Below, piece by piece: positions 27,218 through 36,888 of a stretch of DNA of 64,000 nt. Within the stretch, counting starts at the first letter, position 1; each line of letters begins with the position of its first letter. The stretch covers positions 186,001 through 250,000 of the forward strand of contig CAWJTR010000009.1 of NCBI GenBank assembly GCA_963845735.1, written 5' to 3'. Source of the stretch: AP-15 sp963845735 (GTDB lineage Bacteria; Pseudomonadota; Alphaproteobacteria; ATCC43930; CGMCC-115725). The notes below the pieces were generated by a model. It searched no databases. It was not told where the DNA came from and worked only from the letters and a program-made list of their open reading frames with translations. The translations under genes were made by a program, and so were the position numbers.

Positions 27218-28832
27218 GTGCTATTCAATTCCAACATCTTTGTCTTTATTTTTCTACCGGTCACGCTGGCCGGGTTCTTTCTGATCAGCTCGCAAAGTTG
27301 GCATCGAGCGGCGGTCGCCTGGCTTTTGCTCGCTTCGATGATTTTTTACGGCTGGTTCCGCTGGCAATATCTGGTCCTGCTCGTGGTGCTGGTCTTGTTC
27401 AACTATTACTACGGCATCAAGCTTGCCCGCGATCATCGACGCGGTCAGTCGAGCCGTGTCGCCCTCACGATCGGATTTGCCGTCAATCTGCTGGTTCTCG
27501 CCTATTTCAAATATACGAATTTTCTTCTCGACAACGCCAATGCGGTGTTTGGCACTCATTTCAATATTGCTAATATCATTTTGCCATTGGGGATCTCCTT
27601 CTTCACGTTTCAGAAGATCGCCTATCTCGTCGATGCCTATCGCGGCGAGGCCGAGGAGTACGATCTGCTCGATTTCGGCCTGTTCGTGATGTATTTCCCG
27701 CAGCTGATCGCCGGGCCGATCGTTCACCATAAAGAGATGATCCCGCAATTTCGCCGCTTGGCGATGTCGCACTTTTCCGCGGTCGATCTTGCCGCCGGTC
27801 TGACGCTTTTCGCCATCGGCTTGGTGAAGAAGGTCGTCATTGCCGATGCAGTTGTACGTTGGTCCGATCCGGTCTTCGCCTTGGCGCAGGCCGGCGGTGC
27901 CCCTTCCTTGATCGAGGCATGGAACGGCGCGCTCGCCTTCACCTTTCAGATCTACTTTGACTTTTCGGGCTATACCGATATGGCGCTGGGTCTCGCGCTG
28001 ATGATCGGCGTGCGGCTCCCGCTAAACTTTAATTCGCCGTACAAGGCGACTAACATCATCGAGTTCTGGCGCTGCTGGCATATGACGTTGTCGCGCTTTC
28101 TGCGAGACTATGTGTATTTCCCGCTTGGTGGAAATCGGCGCGGCAAGCAGCGACGATACATCAACCTGATGGCGACCATGCTGTTGGGCGGCTTGTGGCA
28201 CGGCGCCGCCTGGACCTTTGTCGTCTGGGGCGGGCTTCACGGGCTGTATTTGATTGTGAACCATGGTTGGGTCGCACTGCGCCAGGGATGGGCTGCTCAG
28301 CCCCGCCCGGCCGTGATCCGGATCTGGAGCTGCCGGATCCTGACCTTCTTGGCCGTCGTGTTCGGGTGGGTGTTCTTCCGCGCCGAGGGTTTTCATACGG
28401 CGCTCGCCATGGTCAAGGGCATGATCGGGCTGAATGGGACGGCGCTGCCGAACTCGCTACATATCGGATCTTGGAATTTTTGCATCGATGCTGAGCCATC
28501 TCGGCGTCCGGTTCGACGATAGTCTTGCCGCAACCACGCAAGGGATGACGGAAGAGGCCGCTTTAGTCGCGCTGCTCGTCATGGTATGGGCGCTGCCGAA
28601 TTCTCAGCAGCTGCTTGCGCGCTTCCAGCCGGCGCTGTCAGCGCTAGAACCGGCGTTGCTGGCGGTGCCGCTTCGCCGCGTCGGCGCACGATTTGGACTT
28701 GTCGCCGGCGATGGCAGCTTGGCGCTCGGCGGCATTACCGGGTGGCTGGTGGGCTCGATCATGCTCGTTACCCTGGCCTATCAGGGAGTACGAAGCACCA
28801 CGCTGCACCAGTTCATATATTTTCAGTTCTAA
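27218..28832 (+). CDS. MBOAT O-acyltransferase of the second acetylation module, one frameshift
   Basis: About 537 residues, a multi-pass inner-membrane acyltransferase. GTG 27218 is preceded by AGAAAGG at seven bases. Motifs are YFKYTNFLLDN, QIYFDFSGYTDMALGLALM, FWRCWHMTLSRFLRDYVYF and the putative catalytic His328 in GGLWHGAAW. Near 28,485, at a TTTTT run, the frame changes to IFASMLSHLGVRFDDS and runs to the usual terminal segment (YQGVRSTTLHQFIYFQF). It is distinct from the MBOAT at 9050. Two SGNH-type TPR proteins follow, making a second O-acylation set, likely for the ABC-exported polysaccharide. Confidence 0.85.
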
Positions 28833-28844
28833 TAAGACCACGCC

Positions 28845-31217
28845 ATGCAGCAAAGGGCGCGGAAATTTGTACTTTTTTTTGCTTTGGCCGTCGTCTGCTT
28901 TTCTGTGGCGATAATCGGCTTGAATGTCATCGTGGATCCGTTTGGAGTTTGGGGCGTAGCCACCATTCCCTGGGTCAATGATCAGCGGCCGCAAATCGCA
29001 GCGTCGGCCAGAATGGCTAAAGCGCAGACCATTTGCCGATTGCAGCCGAATTCGGCGATCATGGGCACGTCGCGTGCCGAGGTGGGGCTTGATCCGCGGC
29101 ATCCCGGCTGGCGTAAATTCCCCGGGAACACTTACAACCTTGCGCTCGCTGGCTCCGGGATCAAGGAATTGGAGTTGACGCTGCGCCACGCCGTCTATGC
29201 TGACCCTCGTCTGCGTCACGTGGTAATGGCGCTCGATTTTTTGATGTTCAACGCCAATCGCGAGGCTGTCGTTTTCGGGACCGAGGTGATGGATTTCGAT
29301 CCCAACGCACTGCTGACCTCACCGTCTGATTCCTGCTTGCGAACTTTCTTCCACAACGCCGACAAGCTGGCGTGGGTCGGGGGAATCCGTTTTGATATTG
29401 CCACAATTCTTGATCAACTGCCCGACGCGTCCCGTCTGCATCCCGGGACGATGGGCGTCGCCGCCAAATGGGCAGCTTTGTATGACCGTGAGGGCTTCCG
29501 CAAATATTTTGATGTACTTACGCACATCACGGACATCGGTGGGTTTCGCCCCATGTTCAATTCGACAACGGGGAAAAATCCCGCGCAAGAAATTTACTAT
29601 TCATCAAAGATCTGGCGGGCAGGGCCAGATCAACGTTATTGCTTCACACGTTCGGGACAGCCGGATACCATAGCCATCTTTCGAAACATTGTGAAGTTCG
29701 CGCGCGAATTGGGGATCGATATCCGGTTTGTGATCAATCCCATTCATGCCCGCATGCTGATCGCGCTGCAAGAGATCGGACTGTGGCCAGAATACGAGGA
29801 GTGGAAACGCGATCTCGTCGCCGTGCTTGCCGAAGACGCCGATCACAATCACGCCAAGCCGTTCCCCCTATGGGATTTCTCGGGCTTCAACACGATCACC
29901 ACCGAACCCATCCCGCCTCTCGGCGACAATAAATCCGTGATGCGTTGGTGGTGGGAGCCTTCGCATATGCAAAAGGCGGCCGGCGATCTGATGCTCGATC
30001 GAGTACTCGACTACCGGCCAGGCTTGGCTGCGGTGCCATCGGATTTTGGTCTTCTGCTGTCCCCATCCAATATCAACGCTTGGCTGGCCGAGACACGCGA
30101 TCGTGGTCGCGCCTACCGGCGCAATCAGCCGACTGAGGTAGAAATCGTCAGCAGCAGGGTCCTGCCACTGCTTGCGGATGCCGATGGGACAAATTGCGGC
30201 TATGATATCGACGCCTTGCGCGAAGGCAGCGCCGCTCTTCGGCGCGGCGACCACGCCGCAGCGGAGGCAGCCTTTGCCCACGCGGTCGCCATCCACGAGG
30301 CGGACGAGCAAAAGGCTGCAGCACTCGGCGTGCCGGACCGCGAGGTAAAATTCGCCGAGCGTCTTCGCGAAGTGCGGTCGGGCAGGGAACTTTCGGTCGC
30401 TCTGAGCGATTGGATAGCGTATCAGACGCGGGGCATTCAACGATCCGCACAACGCGACTTCGCCGCCGCGGTTGACGACTACACACGGGCCATTCACCTG
30501 GGTCCACCGAATCCCGCGCTATACTTCCTCCGAGGCACGACCCGAATGCAGATCCCGGACGATGCCGGGGCCATTCAAGACTTTGAGGCCGGCCTCAAGC
30601 TCGATCCGACCAATCCAGCTTTGCAAGTGTTGAGGCGGCAGGCGGAGATCGCACTCGCGGCCCAGCTGCAGCATGACGCCGACGCAGTTCGGTCACGCCG
30701 AGATCTGACGGCTGCAATCCGCCTATACGGCGAGGCCATTGGGGTCGGCCCGCAAAACACCGCGCTCTACTACTTGCGCGGGACTGCACGCCTCGACACC
30801 GGCGACTTCGCCGGTGCTGTCGAGGATTTCGAGGCGGGGCTGAAGCTCGACCCGAATAACGCGACGCTCCACGTCTTGCAGCAACGAGCACAATCGGCCC
30901 TGAAAGCGAACGCTGTGCCCTCGCCGCAGGGAGCAGATGCGACGGCTGCTGCGGAACTGCAGCATCAGGCCGATGCCAAGCGCGCACGGGGTGATGTGGC
31001 CGGCGCCGTTAAGGACTATAGCGAGGCTATCAAGGTGGGGCCACCCAATACCGCCCTCTACTTTCTGCGGGGAACAGCGCGTCTAGAGGCGGGCGAACTC
31101 GCGGGAGCTATTGCGGATTTCGAAGCCGGCCTCAAACTCGATCCGACCAATCTCACGTTGGCGCAGCTCTTGAAAACGAGTGTTATCCAGCGCTTGGCAT
31201 TGTCGACACGCGAATAA
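28845..31217 (+). CDS. Membrane-anchored SGNH-like protein with C-terminal TPR repeats (MBOAT partner)
   Basis: A 790-residue single open frame. An N-terminal membrane anchor (KFVLFFALAVVCFSVAIIGL) is followed by a periplasmic domain with a GDS-like motif, AIMGTSRAEVGLDP, in which Ser may be the nucleophile. A second conserved block is RWWWEPSHMQKAAGDLML, where a Glu/His pair takes the place of the usual Asp/His. From about residue 540 there are TPR-like repeats, with three very similar copies (ALYFLRGT and DFEAGLKLDP). It starts 12 bases after the MBOAT stop. It probably works with that MBOAT as periplasmic acyltransferase, with the TPRs docking partners. The acceptor is unknown. Confidence 0.68.
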   Translation: MQQRARKFVLFFALAVVCFSVAIIGLNVIVDPFGVWGVATIPWVNDQRPQIAASARMAKAQTICRLQPNSAIMGTSRAEVGLDPRHPGWRKFPGNTYNLALAGSGIKELELTLRHAVYADPRLRHVVMALDFLMFNANREAVVFGTEVMDFDPNALLTSPSDSCLRTFFHNADKLAWVGGIRFDIATILDQLPDASRLHPGTMGVAAKWAALYDREGFRKYFDVLTHITDIGGFRPMFNSTTGKNPAQEIYYSSKIWRAGPDQRYCFTRSGQPDTIAIFRNIVKFARELGIDIRFVINPIHARMLIALQEIGLWPEYEEWKRDLVAVLAEDADHNHAKPFPLWDFSGFNTITTEPIPPLGDNKSVMRWWWEPSHMQKAAGDLMLDRVLDYRPGLAAVPSDFGLLLSPSNINAWLAETRDRGRAYRRNQPTEVEIVSSRVLPLLADADGTNCGYDIDALREGSAALRRGDHAAAEAAFAHAVAIHEADEQKAAALGVPDREVKFAERLREVRSGRELSVALSDWIAYQTRGIQRSAQRDFAAAVDDYTRAIHLGPPNPALYFLRGTTRMQIPDDAGAIQDFEAGLKLDPTNPALQVLRRQAEIALAAQLQHDADAVRSRRDLTAAIRLYGEAIGVGPQNTALYYLRGTARLDTGDFAGAVEDFEAGLKLDPNNATLHVLQQRAQSALKANAVPSPQGADATAAAELQHQADAKRARGDVAGAVKDYSEAIKVGPPNTALYFLRGTARLEAGELAGAIADFEAGLKLDPTNLTLAQLLKTSVIQRLALSTRE
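30496..31152 (+). repeat. Three internal TPR-coding repeats
   Basis: Three tandem protein repeats of about 40 residues share LGPPN/VGPQN/VGPPN, ALYFLRGT or ALYYLRGT, and DFEAGLKLDPTN or DFEAGLKLDPNN. They begin near 30,496, 30,742 and 31,033, separated by spacers rich in QHDADA/QHQADA helices. The near-identity suggests recent internal duplication or gene conversion within this gene. Confidence 0.65.
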
Positions 31218-31344
31218 ATCTCCAAGGTAAACCGCGCTCCTCAACGATGAGCTTCCTAGTCGGCGCGGCTTTGCATGGAAACAACCGGCCGGGGAGTCAG
31301 ACCAAGCGCCGCCGGCGTAGCATTTCGAGCACCGGTTAAGAAAC

Positions 31345-33393
31345 GTGGGGATGATTGGCTCGGCAAAAGGACGAAAAAATCGAAGTCTCGGCTTTTGGTT
31401 GGGCCTCGTCTTCAGTGTCTTAGGATTCGAGGCTGGAGATCGCCTCTTTCAATATTACTCTTTGGCAATAGATGCTCATTTCGCTGTGGCGACGATCGAT
31501 GCTCCTGCTCCGTCCCAGATTGGCCGAGGCAACGTGCAGGGATATTTCTTACCACATAAAAATTTACTGTTCTCTTCATACGAGGCGGATGGTGTCACCT
31601 ACGAGACGCACCGCATTAGGACGAACAATCTCGGCTGGATTTCTCGTAATGATTACGAGCCACGGAAATCGGGAGAATACCGGATTGGTGTGGTCGGCGA
31701 TTCGTTCACCGCAAGCCTTATGAACAGCACTCCGTGGACCGACGTCGTCCAAGAGACCTTGAACGCCGATACCGCCTTCCTGGCCTCTACGGGTATCAAG
31801 TCATTCTCCGTCATGAACCTGGGTGCGGTGGGGGCGAGCATTCCCTTCATGGCGAATCCGCTCGCCGTTGTCGCTAAGCGGCTCGACGTCGACATGTTGA
31901 TCGTCAACGTCATTACAGATGCTCTGACACGACAGGATGATGGTCCCCGACTCAGTGAAAACATAACCGACCTTCGACCTGAATGGGACAAGGTGAGCCG
32001 GCCGGCGAAGCCTGATTATATCCTCGACGATGTTGGCCTAAATCTGTTCTGCACGAACGGACCTCCCCTCTTGACGAATTCCGACTGCAAGACCTCCCCT
32101 TTCTGGGAGGTTCCGCACAATGTTTCCTTCGCTCCAGAGAAGATTCTGCAGATCAAGCGAGCCATCGCACGCCAACGCTATTTGTGGACGGTCCTACTCA
32201 CGCCGAAGCCCTTCTTGCTCGGCTTGTTTGTGAAGGCAATGGGTTCACCTGCGGCGGCGCAGGAGATCCCGGTCCCACCGCAGGCTTCCGACAACGTATC
32301 TGCCGCCGTTCGGGCTCTGGAGTTCATGAGAACGCTCGGCGAGAATCCTCTCGTGATCCACAATCCGGTCGCGGCCGACCTCGAAGGCACTTTGGATCAT
32401 CGGCAATTCGACAGCTTCGCTGCCCGGATACAGAACCGATTCACTGTTGTCGACATGCGGGCATATCTGCCGATTCAGGGCGGCCGCGATGTGTGGGGGC
32501 AGTGGTATATACCTGGTGACGGTCATTTTAACGATACGGGCGCGCAAGTTTACGGAGCAGCTGTCGCTCGCTTCGTCCGAGAGCGGATCGAGGTCACAAG
32601 AAATGTGGAACGGAGTAAACAGGAGGTCGTTTGCCTGTCGCTCTACGGCCGATTCGACAATCTGATGAAGGCGAAACCCAATTTGGCACCCGGCCAATTT
32701 GCGGAGGGACTGAGGGAAGTTGTGGGGAAGCTGCCGGATCTGAATGAATTGAGAGAGAAAAAGCGGAGCTACGCCGATTGCGGCTTTGCAGTCGATGCAT
32801 ATCTTGAGCTGGCCCTATATTCGGACGGGGCTAATGGAAATGCGAGCCGCTCAAATCAGGACTGGAATTCCGCGCTCAAACTGGCCGGCAATCCCGCTCT
32901 GTTGCTCGATCGCCGGTATCGAGAGCGTATCGCGCGGGGCGACACAGCCGGCGCGCTTGCCGATTTGTCCGAACTCATTCGGCTCCGCCCGGACTCGACC
33001 GATCTCGTTCTGCAGCGCGGTGATATGCGGCTTGCGGCGCAGGACGCCGCGGGCGCGCTGCAGGATTTCAGGCTTGTCCGGCGGCGCACCGGACCGGTCT
33101 CGACAGAGTTTAGGATTATGCAGGCCTTGTGGGTTTTGGGAAACTATCCCAAGGTGGTCGAGACAACTACGGAAGGTCTTGCGCGATTGCCGGAAACTCC
33201 CGCTTATTATCACCTTCGGGCATCGGCTGAGGAGCGGTTGGGACGATTGGAGAACGCGCTCGCGGATTATTCGGCGGCGATCGCCCTCTCGCCTAACAGA
33301 ACTCTTTATCAGCTGCGCGCCAACGTACTCAAGGAGCTCAACTATCGAGCGGCTGCCAACGCCGACCGGGAGAAGGCGGCGTCGACGCAGTAG
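31345..33393 (+). CDS. SGNH-hydrolase-domain protein with C-terminal TPR region
   Basis: A 682-residue protein in one intact frame. It has a short hydrophobic N-terminus (FWLGLVFSVLGFEAG). The SGNH nucleophile motif is IGVVGDSFTASLMN, and the C-terminal catalytic motif is GDGHFNDTGAQVYG (Asp-X-His). A TPR-type region follows from about residue 530 (AGALADLSELIRLRPDSTDL, YYHLRASAEERLGRLENALA). The start is GTG 31345 or ATG 31351. No strong SD separates them. The layout (SGNH then TPR) repeats that of the preceding gene, though the two are not close in sequence. Probable periplasmic esterase or acyltransferase on the exported glycan. Confidence 0.7.
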   Translation: MGMIGSAKGRKNRSLGFWLGLVFSVLGFEAGDRLFQYYSLAIDAHFAVATIDAPAPSQIGRGNVQGYFLPHKNLLFSSYEADGVTYETHRIRTNNLGWISRNDYEPRKSGEYRIGVVGDSFTASLMNSTPWTDVVQETLNADTAFLASTGIKSFSVMNLGAVGASIPFMANPLAVVAKRLDVDMLIVNVITDALTRQDDGPRLSENITDLRPEWDKVSRPAKPDYILDDVGLNLFCTNGPPLLTNSDCKTSPFWEVPHNVSFAPEKILQIKRAIARQRYLWTVLLTPKPFLLGLFVKAMGSPAAAQEIPVPPQASDNVSAAVRALEFMRTLGENPLVIHNPVAADLEGTLDHRQFDSFAARIQNRFTVVDMRAYLPIQGGRDVWGQWYIPGDGHFNDTGAQVYGAAVARFVRERIEVTRNVERSKQEVVCLSLYGRFDNLMKAKPNLAPGQFAEGLREVVGKLPDLNELREKKRSYADCGFAVDAYLELALYSDGANGNASRSNQDWNSALKLAGNPALLLDRRYRERIARGDTAGALADLSELIRLRPDSTDLVLQRGDMRLAAQDAAGALQDFRLVRRRTGPVSTEFRIMQALWVLGNYPKVVETTTEGLARLPETPAYYHLRASAEERLGRLENALADYSAAIALSPNRTLYQLRANVLKELNYRAAANADREKAASTQ

Positions 33394-33491
33394 CTCAGCA
33401 AGCACTTGGCGAGCGCGAGGATCTCGAAATCTTTGGATCTTGATCCGGCATCTGGCATTGCACCGCTGCGAAGCAACAAAAGGACATAAGT

Positions 33492-34448
33492 ATGGGCATT
33501 AACTGCGTGGTGGTCGATGCGGGCGCTCGATACGGACTGCACCCGAGCTGGGCAGAACTTCGTGGGCTGGTCGACTTTCATCTCTTTGAAATGGATGCCG
33601 ACGAGGCGCTACGACTGCAGCGCAAATATGAGAACGACCCGCGCATCACCGTCTATCCCGTCGCACTCTACAGCAGTGACACGACGCTGCATTACCGCGT
33701 CAGCGAGCACCACGCGCTCAATTCGGTTTTTGAGACCAACGACGACCTGTTGCGCGAGAACGAATACCTGGTGCGGGACTTCACCGCGATCGAAGAGCGC
33801 GCGGTGGCTGCCCGCACCATCGACTCGCAATTCTCTGGGCGGGAGGTGCATTTCCTCAAGCTCGACATCGAGGGAGCGGAATACGAGGCTCTCAAAGGTG
33901 CTGTCGGAGTGCTCGGCACGACGGTGCTCGGCGTCCGCTCGGAAGTGCTGTTCGCGCCGATCTACAAGTGGGCGCCGCTGTTTGGCGATCTCAACCGCTT
34001 CCTGCTCGACCAGGGGCTGGAACTGCTCAACCTCGACTATACAGGCGCCGGCAACAAGAATGGACGTTTCACTTTGCCCGGCCGGTACGGGAAATTACTG
34101 AGCAGCGACGCCGTTTGGGTGATCGGTAACGACAGGCTTTTTGCTGCCAAGGGCGATCGGCTAGTGCCCGACGTGATTCGTTTCGCGCTGTTCCTGATGA
34201 TGAACAATGCGACTGATCTCGCCGTCGACACGATGCTGCGCGCGGTGACCCGCGAGGGTATCTCCTTCACCGCGCTGCGCCAGGATCCGTTATTTCGCGT
34301 ATTGCATAAAAAAATGCTTCTGCTGTTCAAAGCTCTATTGAGCGTGCCAATGCTGCAGGAGGCTGATATTACGAGCACCTATCGCACCATCTTTGAGTTG
34401 GACTTCCCACTGATGAACCGATTTTACGAGAGCGATCTGTTTACCTGA
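33492..34448 (+). CDS. FkbM-family methyltransferase
   Basis: A 318-residue SAM-dependent methyltransferase. It starts at ATG 33492 with AAGGA about eight bases upstream. The opening VVVDAGARYGLHPSW is the SAM-binding loop. The FkbM hallmark is VHFLKLDIEGAEYEALKG. The C-terminal 100 residues form an extra helical part. FkbM-type enzymes O-methylate sugars in surface polysaccharides and natural products. In this locus a hydroxyl of the exported glycan is the likely acceptor. The gene is intact. Confidence 0.82.
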   Translation: MGINCVVVDAGARYGLHPSWAELRGLVDFHLFEMDADEALRLQRKYENDPRITVYPVALYSSDTTLHYRVSEHHALNSVFETNDDLLRENEYLVRDFTAIEERAVAARTIDSQFSGREVHFLKLDIEGAEYEALKGAVGVLGTTVLGVRSEVLFAPIYKWAPLFGDLNRFLLDQGLELLNLDYTGAGNKNGRFTLPGRYGKLLSSDAVWVIGNDRLFAAKGDRLVPDVIRFALFLMMNNATDLAVDTMLRAVTREGISFTALRQDPLFRVLHKKMLLLFKALLSVPMLQEADITSTYRTIFELDFPLMNRFYESDLFT

Positions 34449-34496
34449 AATGCAGATGCGCTTGGTTCATCCGTCCGTTTACATTCCGGTGGGGTC

Positions 34497-35390
34497 ATGC
34501 ACGTCCTGTTGACCGGCGCCAGTTCGTTCGTCGGCCGCCATATAACCGAGCATCTGCTGCGTGCCGGCTTGCAGGTGACGGCGACATATCGGACCAACCA
34601 CCCGGTTTTGGAGCGGTTGCGCTCGTTCGAAGCTGCCTTGCGCCTTTTGCGGCTCGACATCGCCGATCAGCAGGCCTTTGAAGCATTGCCGCGTTCGATC
34701 GATGCGGTGGTGCACGTCGCCGCCATCTCGATGGCGACGGGAATATCAGCCGATGAGATGATCCGGTGTAACGTCATCGGCACCCGCAATGTTTTGCGCT
34801 ATGCCTTGGCCGCCGGTGCCGCGAAAATTATCTACACTTCGAGCCTGTCGGTACACGGTCGCGTTGCTGTGCCAGTGGTGGACGAGAACACGCCCGTTGT
34901 CGAAGCCGATCTCTATGGCACGAGCAAGTATTTTGGCGAAAGACTGCTTGCAACATCGGCTGACCGGCTACCCTGTATAGCGATCCGGTTGCCGGGGGTA
35001 TTGGGTCGCGGCGCACACCGCGCCTGGATACCGTCACTATTGGAACGGATTAGAGGCGGGAAGGAGATCACGCTCTACAACCCGCATGCACCATTCAACA
35101 ACGCCGCTCATGTCGACGATCTCGGGCGGTTCTGCATCGGTCTCCTGGCGAGACGATGGGCGGGTTTCTCCGCAGTCCCGGTAGCCGCGGCCGGGATGAT
35201 GACTATTCGAGAAGTGGCCGAGCGCCTAATCGCTGCGACCGGCACGCAGATCCCGGTCACCGTCCGGCCAGCGCCGCAGCCAAGCTTCGCCATATCATCG
35301 GAATGTGCAATCCGGCGTTTCGCGTACGACCCGATGGAGATAGGCTTGATGCTCGATCGGTACGTCGCGGAAGCCTCGTCCGTCGGATAG
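34497..35390 (+). CDS. NAD-dependent epimerase/dehydratase (extended SDR)
   Basis: A 297-residue extended SDR. The cofactor loop is VLLTGASSFVGRHITEHLL, the Ser block is IYTSSLSVHG, and the catalytic pair is in LYGTSKYFGERLL. AAHVDDLGRFCIG lies in the substrate domain. The gene is intact. It lies between a FkbM methyltransferase and an unrecognised glycan-locus protein, so it probably modifies a nucleotide sugar for the exported polymer. It is the fifth SDR of this type in the window. Confidence 0.78.
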   Translation: MHVLLTGASSFVGRHITEHLLRAGLQVTATYRTNHPVLERLRSFEAALRLLRLDIADQQAFEALPRSIDAVVHVAAISMATGISADEMIRCNVIGTRNVLRYALAAGAAKIIYTSSLSVHGRVAVPVVDENTPVVEADLYGTSKYFGERLLATSADRLPCIAIRLPGVLGRGAHRAWIPSLLERIRGGKEITLYNPHAPFNNAAHVDDLGRFCIGLLARRWAGFSAVPVAAAGMMTIREVAERLIAATGTQIPVTVRPAPQPSFAISSECAIRRFAYDPMEIGLMLDRYVAEASSVG

Positions 35391-35448
35391 GCAGCCCGGT
35401 GACCATCGGCATCTCTCCCATGCGGCGGTAGACCAAGCGGTGGTAGAA

Positions 35449-36888
35449 ATGTCCGACAAGCCTTTCATTTTGACAGTGACCGTCTGGGGTCGGGATTACA
35501 CTGAGAAATTTATTCGCTTTGCGCTTCCGACGTTTCTCTCGCCCGGGAATATTCCTGAGCTCGCGCAAAAGCGTAAGGCCGAATTCTTGATCATTACTTC
35601 TGCCGTAAGCAAAATAATCATCTCGGAATCTACAATTTTCAACGCGCTGTCGTCGTTTGTCAAGGTTACGTTCATAGTCCTGGATTTCGACGGAATGTCG
35701 ATTTCGTCAGACCAAAAAATAACTACGGGAACCCTACCGAGGGGAAACACTGTTAACCGCGAAACGTCGATGACGCTGATGTCGCTGGGGCATCGAACGG
35801 CATGCGATTACGCGGCAGCCCACAACGGATACTGTGTTTTTCTTGGCCCCGACTTCCTTCTTTCGGATGGCAGCATGGCCTATCTCGACCGACGGGCCGC
35901 CGCCGGGGTGCGGGCGATACTGTTGCCAGGATTCCGGCTGATCGAGGAGGAGGCGCGAGAGGTACTCGTCAAGTACTACATCGACACGGCGAGCCATGCC
36001 ATCACCATGCCGGCACGGCGATTGGTACGGCTGATTTTCAACCACGTTCATCCGGAAATGAAGTCGTATATGGTCGATAGCGGATCGTTTTCGTACTGCC
36101 CTAATTACGTCGTATGGCGGTTGCCGGCGCAGGACACATTGTTGGTGCATGCGTTCCACCTCCACCCGCTGCTCGTCGACGTGAGTAGATCGCAAAGTTT
36201 CTCCTCTCTCGCTCGGGACACGATCGACGGCGATTTTGTCGGGTACGTGATCGACGACTGGGATGCGATCGAGATCGTCCGTGATTCAGACGACGCCACG
36301 GTTGTATCGCTGACGCCGAAATTGGCCGGACCCGGTATTGCCGGAGGTGCGGTGCCCGATCCCGAGGTTGTGTCGCAATGGGCGTACAGCACGGTCATGA
36401 CCCCGCTGCATCGCCATTGCTTTAGCAAAATCATTGTGCTTCATGCCGGCTCTAAGCCGCTCGACAACGACCTGCCGCTCGCGGAGACCGGACGATTTGT
36501 GTACGAATCACTCAGGAGGCGAGGTTCAGAAGAACCCGCAACGTTGCGCTCGATCATGAGATCGCTGCGCTTGATGGCCAAGCGTCGCGCCCGCGACGTC
36601 ATGCGCAGGCAGGCGATCGCGTTTCGGTTTGCCGCCTCGACGCCCCTCTTAATGTTGCGGCATGGTGTTCGTGTCGGGCGATTGCTGGAGCGGCTTGAGG
36701 GCGAAATTGGCGGGCTCGTCGCGGAGAACCGAGCGCTGCACGAACGGCTTGTAGCGTCAGCCGCCAGGGAGCTGCCAAACGAACTCGGGAAATCTGGGAG
36801 AGAAACAACCCGATCCGAGAAAGTGTGTCGTGACGCGAACGTGGGCGAGAACGGCGGCCGTGCGAAGCGAGATGAGCTAAGTGCATGA
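35449..36888 (+). CDS. Uncharacterised polysaccharide-locus protein, possibly glycosyltransferase-like
   Basis: About 479 residues. I do not recognise a named family. The opening (FILTVTVWGRDYTEKFIRFA, then LPTFLSPGNIPEL and EFLIITSA) resembles a group of proteins found beside glycosyltransferases in alphaproteobacterial glycan clusters. The central segment CDYAAAHNGYCVFLGPDFLL with DGSMAYL looks like a GT-A-type fold without an obvious DxD. The C-terminal 100 residues are basic and end in a short coiled-coil (RLLERLEGEIGGLVAENRAL). ATG 35449 was preferred over GTG 35440. It overlaps the ABC permease start by four bases (ATGA), so it is coupled to export. No signal peptide or membrane segment is seen. 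Confidence 0.55.
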   Translation: MSDKPFILTVTVWGRDYTEKFIRFALPTFLSPGNIPELAQKRKAEFLIITSAVSKIIISESTIFNALSSFVKVTFIVLDFDGMSISSDQKITTGTLPRGNTVNRETSMTLMSLGHRTACDYAAAHNGYCVFLGPDFLLSDGSMAYLDRRAAAGVRAILLPGFRLIEEEAREVLVKYYIDTASHAITMPARRLVRLIFNHVHPEMKSYMVDSGSFSYCPNYVVWRLPAQDTLLVHAFHLHPLLVDVSRSQSFSSLARDTIDGDFVGYVIDDWDAIEIVRDSDDATVVSLTPKLAGPGIAGGAVPDPEVVSQWAYSTVMTPLHRHCFSKIIVLHAGSKPLDNDLPLAETGRFVYESLRRRGSEEPATLRSIMRSLRLMAKRRARDVMRRQAIAFRFAASTPLLMLRHGVRVGRLLERLEGEIGGLVAENRALHERLVASAARELPNELGKSGRETTRSEKVCRDANVGENGGRAKRDELSA

